Positions 28,601-37,960 of a DNA stretch of 64,000 bases are shown piece after piece. The translations under genes were made by a program, and so were the position numbers. The notes under the pieces were generated by a model. It saw only the letters and a list, made by a program, of their open reading frames with translations. It ran no database searches and was not told the DNA's origin. This DNA comes from Bugulina stolonifera. Its lineage: Eukaryota > Bryozoa > Gymnolaemata > Cheilostomatida > Bugulidae. Positions within the stretch are counted from its first letter, which is position 1, and the number at the start of each line of letters is the position of its first letter. The DNA lies in the NCBI GenBank assembly GCA_935421135.1, contig OW285191.1, forward strand, positions 17,004,700 to 17,068,699, read 5' to 3'.

Positions 28601-29620
28601 AACTTTACAGCATTCAAACTTTAGAATAATATAGAGGATAGTTATACTCAATACTCAACCTGTGTCAGCTCCAGAACTAGTATGGCATCTGAGTGAAGCT
28701 TGAAGTCCAATTACTTTCACCACTGTGTCTTGAGCGAGGAGGGTTTTCCATGGTATGTTGATTTCTATCTTTTCCACATACCCTTCCACCAAGACAAATG
28801 GAAAACCCGCTTTCTCTAATTTTTGATTTACTGCCTATAATTATTATAAATAAAAGAAATATGAAATCTATCACGTATACTCACTAGTAGTGTATACTCA
28901 CTAGTAGCGTAAGATGGTAGACTATACTATAAAGCTTAATATAGGTGCTAGTGCTGGATCAATCATGTAACTACTCATCATTGCTAATCATGAAACCTTA
29001 ACTGAAAATGTTGATTTTTCGGAGTCTTCTTTACCAGTTTACAATCGTATACGTACCGTACGTATACGTACCAGCAAAAGACAAATGTATGTATTACAAC
29101 ATTGTAACCGATACATCAAATGCTATTTATATTTATTTGAACATAGATATTCTTGAATTTACAGTATAGGCCAAAATATTGAGAGGTGTTGTTAATTATC
29201 ATCCCATCACTATTCAGTGAGGTCGCAACGCTGCAATCTAACCAACCTGTATAAAAATTGGTAATGTGAACCAGTCAGTCAAATAATCTGCTCACAAACA
29301 ATTGAATTTACGATTGCCAAGAGTGAGGTAACAGTAACACAAGACGATGCATGTAGGGATACACAGAGCCACTACACTAATCTAATGCATGGATGTACAT
29401 AGTTGCTACTGTTCACTTCTACAGCATAATGACGTAGACTAAAAAAGTCTACCTCTACTTTGATTTCGACATCGTGAATTTCTGCTACACCACTTGAGAT
29501 ATCAACAGTCAGCTGATCCGCAGTGAGACGTTTTTTCAAGAAATCATCCAAGTAATTTTGTATAAGGTTCTTGCATATGTTCTTCTTTATGCTTGAAGAA
29601 AAGAAATCAGTGAGTCCCAT
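7624..29620 (-). CDS. ATG2: ATG2 autophagy lipid-transfer protein, about 38 exons
   Basis: ATG2 is a bridge-like lipid-transfer protein of the chorein/VPS13 group that moves phospholipid from ER to the growing phagophore with WIPI and ATG9. The first exon (29453-29620) begins MGLTDFFSSSIKKNICKNLI and encodes the chorein N-terminal domain; the next (about 28656-28828) continues with VEGYVEKIEINIPW, as in animal ATG2. An exon at about 11487-11672 carries an acidic stretch then DDDFCIVD, matching the LC3/GABARAP-interacting motif (FCIL type) of vertebrate ATG2. The exon at 12231-12382 reads VKTCADSCLALQKY, a hallmark block. The C-terminal exons (8800-8923, about 8081-8358, 7624-7848) contain DLVWLPIEQYRKDGR and GAVGGAIRQVP and end NQLDPDAHKEDAMKYKTK. 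Introns are 70-900 bp except the one holding the 5.2-kb element. Some middle exon ends, notably near 20000-20150, are uncertain. No frameshift was noticed, so the gene looks functional. The Met at 29620 was chosen over one 13 codons upstream because it matches the family start. Confidence 0.93.
8440..8565. repeat. Minisatellite of about 42 bp, 3 copies, in an ATG2 intron
   Basis: Three copies of a unit containing TTTATATAATTATGTTTAGG followed by CCTACATGTACATGTAG lie upstream of the exon ending near 8358. Copy three has one change (TACATGCACATG). Confidence 0.93.
9551..9830. repeat. 24-bp minisatellite, about 12 copies, in an ATG2 intron
   Basis: The unit is TTGCTCAGCGACTTG followed by RCAAACCAC. 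Copies vary mainly at one G/A site. It lies between the ATG2 exons at about 9192-9331 and 9911-10133. Because 24 is a multiple of three and the unit lacks stops in several frames, long frames appear on both strands. These are by-products of the repeat, not genes. Confidence 0.97.
12766..12845. repeat. 23-bp minisatellite, 3-4 copies, in an ATG2 intron
   Basis: Tandem copies of AATGATGGCTGATATATACT plus three bases, the last one diverged, lie a short way upstream (in transcript sense) of the exon near 12627-12703. No function is visible. Confidence 0.9.
14698..15735 (+). repeat. Left inverted-repeat arm of the 5.2-kb element
   Basis: This arm pairs with 18885-19925 in inverse orientation. Matching blocks include the end, the ATCAAATGAAAGCTGAGACT block, the GGCGGAGTCTAC block (at about 15005 and 15355) and CCTAGGCTTTTG near the inner end. 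Subrepeats start near 14990 and 15340. Confidence 0.88.
18885..19925 (-). repeat. Right inverted-repeat arm of the 5.2-kb element
   Basis: This is the inverse copy of 14698-15735. A further diverged subrepeat extends inward to about 18600, so the right side has at least three units of about 350 bp, each with a GGGGAGACAACTCCAAAC-like block. Confidence 0.88.
21396..21457 (-). repeat. 31-bp tandem duplication containing an ATG2 5' splice site
   Basis: Two 31-bp copies (21396-21426, 21427-21457) differ at two positions. On the minus strand each contains AAGAGGTC[A/G]GTG, that is, an exon end plus donor. The exon 21437-21599 ends at the first donor (GAG then GTCAGT). Reading into the second copy meets a stop after VSVNA. 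Confidence 0.85.
23230..23480 (-). repeat. 31-bp minisatellite of about 8 copies containing an ATG2 5' splice site
   Basis: On the minus strand the end of exon 23476-23650 and the start of its intron (TGAG then GTGAGTCATAG) form the first unit of a tandem array of about 31 bp per unit. At the donor position successive units read GTGAGT, GTGGGT, GTGAGT, GCGAGT, ATGAGT, TTGAGT, GTGAGT and TTGAGT. In frame, a TAA stop lies directly before the second donor, so only the first donor keeps the protein open. Confidence 0.9.
26440..26515. repeat. Imperfect (AGC/AGT)n trinucleotide tract
   Basis: A run of GCAGCAGTAGCAGTAGCAG type drifting to TAGTAGTAGTGGTGG lies in the ATG2 intron between exons 25800-25947 and 26686-26860. 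The leucine-rich frame on the opposite strand is an artefact of this tract. Confidence 0.9.
27243..27370. repeat. 22-bp minisatellite, about 6 copies, in an ATG2 intron
   Basis: Tandem copies of GAGTACCACAGACTTGACAA plus two bases are almost identical. They lie just downstream (in transcript sense) of the ATG2 exon 27407-27622. Unlike the arrays near 21.4 and 23.3 kb, this one does not include the splice donor. Confidence 0.95.
29046..29068. other. Perfect 11-bp inverted repeat with 1-bp spacer
   Basis: CGTATACGTAC, one base, then GTACGTATACG lies in ATG2 intron 1. It could be a protein-binding palindrome or chance in TACG-rich sequence. No function is known. Confidence 0.5.
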
Positions 29621-30495
29621 AATATGGGATGAAATATTGGTCGAGTCACTAGTAACCAAGTGGTCTCCTTATTTCAGAGAAACTTGGCATAACGACTGAG
29701 AAATTCCGAGTGAGTAACATCTTTTATATACAAAACCACCTTGCCCTTGTTTACATACAACGTCATATCCTAATAGTGTGACCTTAAAACTGTAGCATCA
29801 CGGGTGGACTCAGCACTTTGCGCAAGCATCCCGGGGCTAAGTCCTGCGAGTTTTGTAGGATTACGTCTATTCGCCGGGATTCCCATTATGTAGTTTTGTA
29901 TTAGTAGAATAGCATTGAGATCAAGAGGGGACAACTTGAACGAATGTCGATTCGATTCACATATTTGTACAGTACAAAGTACAATAAATACCTGGGATGT
30001 GGGATGTCAATGTCAGCCATAATTAAAAATGAAGTATTATGTACATGTACTATGCAAATATACTTCAGAGTAGCCTAGTTAATAAGAAACAGTGGGAGTA
30101 AATGTGAAGTTGCATTTTGCTTAATAATTTATTTATTTAATAATGTACTATGTTACAAGTTACAACCAACCTTGTTACAACATAGTTATGTTAGGTTTTA
30201 TTACATGTATAAAATTGAAATAAAATGTCAAAATCGCTAACAGTTAATGTTAGTACACAACTATTGCTACTTTGCAACCTTTTCCAGGTCAATTTATCCT
30301 ACAAATATCTCACCAATGGATTGTTTTCTAACCGATAAGCAATGTCATGGCACTGGTAAATGCTATATACAATATACATTTACACGCATACTTGTGTAAA
30401 AGTCATGAAGACAACTCGTATTCCAATAAAATGATATGAATTCAATCATGTACAAGTACATTGTATGACAGATGAGTTACTAAATATGCCACCCA
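29621..30495. other. Intergenic region, ATG2 upstream / MRPL1 downstream
   Basis: These 875 bp must contain the ATG2 promoter and the MRPL1 3' UTR, both minus strand. TTTATT at about 30128 (AATAAA on minus) is a possible MRPL1 polyadenylation signal. No TATA box stands out near 29650-29750, and no other gene is seen. Confidence 0.5.
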
Positions 30496-33400
30496 TCATT
30501 TGTCATCTTCATCGTCGTCGTCGTCTTCCTCATGATCTTCTTCGTGAGCAACTGTTTCCTTCTCCGCATGTGAGTTCTGGTCCTGGAGAAGATCTAACTG
30601 TAGACTTTCAGGAGATGGCGAGCACTTCATGTGTGCTGTGAGTAAGACTGGGCCTGAGAAACACAACAGAAGAATCAGTTTTAATCTTGTCCAAAGATAA
30701 GGAAATGAGTTAATAATCCAATCAAGGGGAAGAAATAATGTGCTTTAATACTATCATCATGATATGTTGGGTAGAACTTGGAAACCTGCCAGTCATAAGC
30801 ACACTGCTAGAAGATTGACTGGGGGAGGCAGGTGCATGGCCAAACAAATAAAACACGAGTAATGTGGAGACAACTAACCTAGGGCAGGTGATTCTCTGTG
30901 ACTGTTTAGTTTCTCTTTCCAAGTATTCCAGTTCTCTTCTAACTGGTCTATTGGCATATTGAGCTGCAACAATAAAACAATCCTATTCACATCCCAGAAC
31001 ACTCTCAGTGACAAAGTATGCTATCCTAGTTATATGTGAATTCAACCACACTGCAAACTTATAATATCAACAACAGCTATTACCCATAAGATAGTTACAT
31101 AACATTTATATTATAGTCAATACATTGCCATAGCCACTTGTCTCCTACCTGCAGAATTCTACCAATAAAACAATATTACCTAGTAGGCCTAAAATTATAA
31201 TACCTTCTATTATGTGATACATTATAATGCATGCTACTACTACTACTACTACTACTACTGCCACTACTAACAGTGTAATTTAGTATGATAACATAAACTA
31301 AGTGAACTGCTGTTTAGCTGCAGTATCAACAGAGCATAAGTCCAGCTCCACCTGGTGTTCCTTCACCAACCCACAGATTACTACATAGTTTAACATAATA
31401 CAAGCTTTATGAAGGCTTTTCATAATCAATGGTTCAACAATACAAGTCTATTCACAGATAGAGCCATAATTAATGTAACAATAACACCATTATATAGTGC
31501 AATGGGTGTATGTGGCTCTCATTTGAAAGGTGCACAGGAGAACCCATAGAATGTAATAGACTTTCTGTCTGTCTACCTCTTCCACAGGTGATAAACAGGT
31601 GACTGTCTCCTCTTGATTCCACAGAACAACAATTATAGACTACCTCATATAATATACAGACAAAGGCTGAAGCATACAAGTAGATAGAATAAATCCAGAT
31701 AAATCTTTGCTGGCTCTGGCCAGTGACTTAAAAAATTGCCTCCAGTTAGGCGCAACTTTGTAGGTTTTGCAAATTTTCAGTCCACACAACTTCACTAGCA
31801 TGCTATATACAATTGACTCACCCTTCCTATAGGCACTGTTAGATTCTGTATTGTAGGATTTTCTAAGTCTTGTCTCGATTTTTTCCTTGGCATTGTACTT
31901 TGATAAGCCACACCATTTGTATGTAAGCTGATCATGCTTTCCATATCATGACCCGTTGTGACTGGAATCACACATGGACAAAGTGAGAACTATGTGAGTA
32001 TATTCACAACTCAGTAGGCATTTCTGCTTAAGATACTCCAAAATATACCCCCAAATATTATTTATCACACAGAAACCCTTTTCATGGAAACTGGAGTACA
32101 CTCTTTTTTCTGAGATGAAAAGAGAGCAAATCTAGCATATTATTATATAAGTTTTCAAATAAGCTTTGTACTTTGTTGAGTTTGTGAGTAAGACTGAACT
32201 GTATGCAAGTTGGCAGGCAATGTAAACAAAGAAAAGCCATAATAATAATGCATACTAGCATGCACTGCTATATACAGGTATGATACAACATATTATATAT
32301 GTTTCCACCTCAACAATGTAAACCAAGTAGTATAAGTATAGCCTACAATGTTATCAGGAAATTTACTAGACTAGCACGTGGTAAAATGGCTACCTGTGTT
32401 CTTGTGTGGGAACTCGGGCAGTTTGTCTTTAATCGAGAGTAGCTTATGCAGTAGGTCTGTGGCACATATGACTAGGTCGATACCAATATCATCTAATACT
32501 AACTCATTACTCTCTATCTAAAACCAAGCAAGTTATGGAGGCAAAATTGATGACTGTTCATGAGTAAATTCCTTGCAATAGGAAAATAGTCAAATCTACA
32601 AACGGTTCACAAACACCTGTCTATAATTTAACATAATATTAAATAATCAAAGGTGTCAGCTAGCATATAAATGGGAAATGTTGTCATGTAGTAATCAAGA
32701 GATATACGTTGTACAAGCAAGGATATAATTATATGATTGCACATATAGCAAAGAGAAGACAACTCTTCTAATTCTATGTGTCTATAACTACAAGGATGGA
32801 GTTTACCTTTTTAATGATAGCTGCACTACCGACCATAGTAGCCCCATAAGACTTGGCTACTTCAATGTCCCCATCAGATGCTGATAGTGCTAGAATTTTT
32901 TTCTTAGGTATACCAGTTTCAAATAAGTGAGGCAACATTAGCGTCCCGTTGTAATTATTGGTAAACTTAGTCTAAAATTGTAGTAAAAAATTACAATAGC
33001 AATGCATTGGAATAAGGAGAAGTAACAACAGGTACAGAACTATAATTGAGTATATACATTGATTTGATTCACAACCAGAATTGATCAATCTACTCATGTC
33101 ATCTGCTCACCCTCTTTTTAGTCCTCATACACAAAAGAGTATCAACTGTAAGCAGTCCCTTTTCGTTATCAAACATTTCCTTACAGCAGGCTGCCCTATG
33201 CATCTCCACACATTCTGAAACAATAATATGCAGGTGATAGTCAAGTAGCACTACTACTTTACCTGCTAACAACAGTAACTTCTAATAATCTGAATCAATG
33301 CCTCTTCACAAGAGATGGAAGCAAGCCACCACACTATCCTAATACTCTACATTGTTTGTTGAAAGTGCAGCTCCTATGAGCCCACTATTCGCAGGGCAGA

Positions 33401-34617
33401 CGATTATTTCTAGACATGGCCAATGATGAAGCTAGAGTAAAACGACACTGGGTGTCAGGGTTGCACAGTTGGTGGCATACATGCACACAAACCGAGAGGT
33501 TGTGAGTTCAAACCCCCAGCTGTGTCATTTCTGGCAAAGGCCTTCAGCAAGCCTTTAACCCTAGCTGCGCCTGTTCGGATCAGGGCGTAGAAAAAATTAC
33601 AGGAGGTCCCGTGTAGTGTCTACATCAAAAACACGCACGTTAAAGATCCACCTCTGCCCTGATTTGCAAAGAGAAGCCAGATTCTGGCGGGGTATGTGAC
33701 CACCTTGGGGTGGCAGGTTGATGTAGTGGTCACTGACCATGCACTCCTGTTGTGGAAGGTGAGCTCTTCCACTCAGAGCCCAGCTCCTGTCGCTCATACA
33801 AGTTTCGAACTTCTGAGGTCCGTTAAATAGGATGGCCAAGTGGCTCGACAGCAACAAAAACAAAACATAACATAATATTCCAAATAAAATTCCTTGTTGA
33901 TAGATTGTGGAGGAAGCGTAAACATCACTGATACTGACACTGATACTGACACTGATACTGACACTGATACTGACACTGACACTGATACTGACACTGATCA
34001 GAAATAAAAAGTTCACCAAACTGTAGAATATGCAGAAAACTACTCTAAATCCTTGCACTTTGAAGCAAACACATATGAAGTGATCCATACAGTCTAGGGT
34101 CTAGATACCAACACATTGAAGTGATCCATACAGCCTAGGGTCTAGATACCATGAGTTACCTTGGAAAGTGTAGTGGACAGGAGGGTAGCAGTCGAACACC
34201 CATACATCATCAATTGGCTTCATTCCCTTAACTTTGATATTTTCAGGAGGAAACCTACCAAATACAAGTTGTACGTACAAATAATCGAAAACTACCGGAG
34301 CAGTTGAAATCATACATGCATATTTCTCAGTAAACATATAAACTGCCCCAGAATATTTTAGCATGTACATTTCTATATCTATAGCTCTGCAACTCAACTA
34401 CTGGGATCAAAGGGGTAAATTATAACCACCTTTTATTGAGCAGGGCATCTACTTCATCAACTGTGTATATCTTCTTAGGTTCATGTGTCTTTGCCTTACG
34501 TTTAAGTTTAGGTATTTCTTCAGAATCGGCATATTTCAGTCTGCGAGTATTCTTTAACAGATGAGCGGATGTCGCAATGCTTCTTTTTAGCATCAACTCT
34601 AGAGCCACCCTTGACAT
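30496..34617 (-). CDS. MRPL1: Mitochondrial large ribosomal subunit protein uL1m (MRPL1), 8 exons
   Basis: MRPL1 is the mitochondrial uL1 protein, forming the L1 stalk that handles the exiting tRNA. Exons are 34430-34617, 34160-34254, 33111-33214, 32807-32971, 32394-32517, 31822-31961, 30879-30963 and 30496-30653. Phases agree throughout and total 353 codons including the stop (human about 325 residues). The start MSRVALELMLKRSIATSAHL looks like a mitochondrial presequence. Then come KIYTVDEVDALLNKR, FPPENIKVKGMKPIDDVWVF, the uL1 core with TKFTNNYNGTLMLPHLFE and DGDIEVAKSYGATMVG, and NMPIDQLEENW, as in MRPL1 homologues. The C-terminus is a strongly acidic tail (EEDDDDDDEDDK). An alternative Met 15 codons upstream (34662) is less presequence-like. 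It is divergently arranged with COX7C; a SINE lies in the intron between exons 2 and 3. Confidence 0.9.
31232..31260. repeat. (CTA)n microsatellite in an MRPL1 intron
   Basis: About nine CTA units lie in the intron between exons 30879-30963 and 31822-31961. No other feature is seen in this 858-bp intron. Confidence 0.9.
33450..33870 (+). mobile_element. tRNA-derived SINE with conserved central domain
   Basis: A pol III A-box-like TTGCACAGTTGG (33461-33472) and B-box-like GTTCAAACC (33506-33514) sit about 45 bp apart in a tRNA-like head. Downstream is CACGTTAAAGATCC (33636-33649), a motif I associate with the central domain of widespread invertebrate SINEs. The 3' end is A/C-rich (AACAAAAACAAAA). 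The element is in an MRPL1 intron, opposite in sense to the gene. Exact ends and target duplications were not resolved. Confidence 0.75.
33926..33995. repeat. 12-bp microsatellite (ACTGATACTGAC)n
   Basis: About six copies lie some 55 bp beyond the apparent 3' end of the SINE. It is read as alternating Ser-Val on the minus strand, which explains a spurious frame there. Confidence 0.93.
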
Positions 34618-36417
34618 CAGACTAGCTATGAATATGAATGAATTAATTAGACTAAATAACACCCTATATAGATGTAATAATTATAAAATTGTGAATGTGG
34701 GGAACAGCTTCAGTTGCCACAATCACCCAACAGTTTTGGCAATGTGACAGATGGCTACCTAGCCTGGTCTATGTAGGCATTCCTCCAGCTAACTCCTTGT
34801 AGTTATTGTTCTAACTAGTTGATCAGTATCACTCTAGAGTTCTGGTGCAAATTATATATATTAATTAAAGATATGATTGATCGATGTTGAGCAATCAAAA
34901 GCATATATAATAATAATTGCTTAATAGTACTGGGACATCTACGAGGGTCGTCCCAATGAGAGAGTCAATGGCACATAGCCTATATGGTCGGTCATCCACC
35001 ACAATACTATGTTATATGTGTTCATTATTTGATTGTTTTGTATTTTTAGGCGCAGAAAAGGAGAAATTTGAGATATACTATAGATAGCCTAACCTTTGTT
35101 TTCACCAAAACAGAAGCAGGAAAAGTTGTGTTCTCTATATTTTGTTGGTCGACAGCCTTTATCCCAACAACAAACAAAGAACTACGGCTATACAAATTTC
35201 TTCACCAATAAACTTAACAGTGATTATGATTTGATTATTTAAATTAAAATTAATTAATAGAAAAATGTGAAATTAAAATAAAATAACTCCAACGTTAATC
35301 TGCTGCTGCTACAATGTTGTGTCATCAGGTGTATCCTTCGCTGTTGCAAAATACACACGCTGTTCTGCTTAAACCACTACTGTCGCACCATTCAATATTT
35401 TCAAATAATCTTGTCCATCCTTTTTCAGCAAGATTGATGTGTTGTTTGTCTTTGGTAACCTAGCAGCTGCCAAGAAAACCCTATTTTAATATTGGCTGAT
35501 TTCACCTTCAATCAGCCTATGCTGGGAATTTTGAAAGCTCTCAAGCAGTTAATATAAAACTGTGCTACAGAGATAGCCATAGGACTTGCAATGCATTGCA
35601 TTGTTTTTTGTGGGCATGACCCTAACTTACTTATTCATCACTGTGCCCAAGAGTTATTTATAGAATGACAGTTAGTGTTGGCTGAATAAGATTACTGGGC
35701 TATTTGATGTTAGTAGCTTACCTATGTACATAAGTTACAAGTATAGACTTAGAACAGGCATAGCCATAGGAACTTAACAGGTCTCAATGCTGAATGGAGG
35801 TCATAATAGCCAATATTCAAATGAGTTTATCTTGGCTGCCACTAGGTTTACAAAGACAAACAGCACATCAATCTTCATGAAATAAGATGACCAGTATTCT
35901 TTGCAAATATTGAATGGTGAGACAGTAGTGGTTTAACCAAATGAATTCAAATAAAATATCGTGTATAATATTGTATACTCATCGGATAATAATTTAGAAT
36001 TAAATTAGAACATAAGAAAACTTACTTCTTATGGAGGCTGCCATATTTGAGGTTGTTATAGTCTATAATAAAAAGCGTTCTTTATAAATAATATTAAAAT
36101 TTATTGCTTGAATTTAGTAAAATAAAATTATTTATTAATTTTAAATTTAATGAAATACATGCAAAAACTGTCTATCTGTTGTTTAGCTTTTAATATATTT
36201 TAGTTTATCTTCGAGAGTATAACAGCGTCTCTGCCGGTGCCTTTTTCGTTCAATAAATGTAGTCCCAGTTTCTTCTTTCTGTACAGCCGTTTTAGTATTG
36301 AAGATATTTACTCAGTAGAATCTCAATAAGCTGTTGGAAACACAGGCTAATAATTTCATCCTAAACTCGTAAAACCTTGATAAGATTCTGCCAGTTGTGT
36401 TTTGACATTTCATAAAA
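34618..36417. promoter_or_regulatory. Divergent intergenic region between MRPL1 and COX7C
   Basis: The 1.8 kb separates the head-to-head starts of two mitochondrial-protein genes, so both promoters must lie here. No TATA box or known operator can be assigned. The middle is taken up by an inverted repeat (35369-35939); the flanks are AT-rich, including near-palindromic TTAATT/AATTAA tracts at about 35230-35290 and 36080-36150. Confidence 0.5.
35369..35939. repeat. Inverted repeat, about 150-bp arms, 270-bp loop
   Basis: The left arm 35369-35516 and right arm 35788-35939 are imperfect reverse complements. Shared blocks include TAAACCACTACTGTC, CACCATTCAATATTT and GATTGATGTG.TGTTTGTC. This looks like a degraded foldback/MITE-type element. 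A short direct repeat (ATAGCCATAGGA) occurs inside both halves of the loop. Terminal ends and target duplications were not found. Confidence 0.75.
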
Positions 36418-37420
36418 ATGCCTTTATTAGCGCGAACAGGACTTTCCACGCTGAGAAAATTTTCTACTACCGCTGCCAGACAAGGAGGATGGCAGCAGCG
36501 TGGTGTACCAGGCTCGGTGAGTTCTTTTTGAGTAATGAAACATTGAATGTTAGCAGAAGGTTGGGAACCTACTTCTAATAAATTCAAATTGCATCAAGCA
36601 TAACATCAACATCCGAGCATGGGACAATAAAAGATAAACACACAACACATATTTGTGCCAACTTATTTTCTTTATCATTTGCATTATTGATTAAGAGAAA
36701 AATCTTTGTTAACAGAATAATATGACGTAGAATACACAAAAGTGTATGGCTGTATGTGTATTAATTAAATTAAATTCAAATTGAATAAATCATTAATTTA
36801 AATGAGGTCCTACAGCAGCTACACAGTGGCAAGGGGGTAAATTAAAAAACAAATTATCTCTATGGAAAGGACGTGAAGCAGTCATTTTGATTGGTAAATT
36901 AGTAAAACTTCTGACTGGCCCTGAAACGTTCACAATGGCTATTGACTATCACTTAATGGGGGCTCGCCCCACACAGCTGTTCAGCCTCCTCTCTGTTGGC
37001 GAGAGTAGGTTCTCTGTTTCAACCCAGATTTTGGTGCCATTCACAGCAATTAGTATACGTCATGCCGAAATGTTAAATATCTTCCATTTCTGATCGCAGT
37101 AGAAATTGCCTACTTGTGAAAGAGAAATTTAAATTCAGGAATTGCTATCCATATACCTGGCCTGCGGGGTCTCTTACAATCTAGTGTTTCGCCACATTGG
37201 GATTCACACTAATTGAAAGAGATTCACAAAGTAGCAAAGCATACACACACAGACGCAATCATACATATTTATTGTTATATTTTGTTCATTATATTTGCTG
37301 TAGAATCTTCCATTCAGTATTGAAAACAGATTTGGACTCTATGTAAAAGCAGTTCTCTTCTTCGGCAGCGGTATGGCAGTGCCTTTCGTGGCAACCAGGC
37401 ACCAGCTCCTTAAACAGTAG
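36418..37420 (+). CDS. COX7C: Cytochrome c oxidase subunit 7C, 2 exons
   Basis: COX7C is a small single-span subunit of mitochondrial complex IV. Exon 1 (36418-36516) encodes MPLLARTGLSTLRKFSTTAA, a basic presequence, ending at a GTGAGT donor. Exon 2 (37304-37420) encodes NLPFSIENRFGLYVKAVLF and then the membrane segment FFGSGMAVPFVATRHQLLKQ, with the family hallmark NLPFS.EN and the terminal RHQLLK before the stop. Total is 71 residues, slightly longer than the human precursor. The 787-bp intron is AT-rich and holds a short plus-strand frame (36887-37093) with no family signal. An AATAAA follows at 37816. Confidence 0.95.
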
Positions 37421-37815
37421 TGAAATTTCTCTGTTCTCTTTTTGTTGTGGTAAGTGAATTGTTCTATCTTTGCAAATGGTCATATAAAGTCTACATTTAC
37501 AGTATATAACGCAGTTGAATTCTGTCAGAAAGTTTGATTTTGTGACTGCCATTGGGAATACTCAAAGGTGCAGATTGAAGTTGAAAAGCTTACTTTCGCC
37601 CCGTTTGTTTTGTTTTAATAGTCGATTATCCTGTTGTGGCACATGGTTTGATGTTCACTTAATTATACACACAACCTATAAGAGAATTTGTTCTATTTTA
37701 GTGATTATTGATGGAGAGGAGAGACTATAATGGATTATTTCTCAAAGATGACTGACATGCTATGATGTGAATGTATATTGTATCAAATTTGTATTTCTAT
37801 TCAATACTATGAAAT

Positions 37816-37821
37816 AATAAA
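37816..37821 (+). terminator. Candidate COX7C polyadenylation signal AATAAA
   Basis: AATAAA lies about 400 bp after the COX7C stop and 140 bp before the start codon of the tubulin gene, so the two transcription units are closely packed. Confidence 0.5.
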
Positions 37822-37960
37822 TTAACTTGACATAACATAACAGATTCCATGGCTTCTCTTTTGTTGATGGTGTTAATACATGTTTAGTGTTTACATGTTT
37901 AGTGTTTGCTTGTTGAACTGAAATAGCAGAGATTGGATCACTTTTCCTTCAGAAGAACGA

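Noticed and set aside
33597..34088. 163-codon minus-strand frame with Ser-Val repeats
   Set aside because: It is composed of the antisense of a SINE plus a 12-bp microsatellite.
36887..37093. 68-codon plus-strand frame in the COX7C intron
   Set aside because: No homology was recognised, and it lies wholly inside an intron of a confidently modelled gene.
37289..37552. Minus-strand frame
   Set aside because: It is the shadow of COX7C exon 2.
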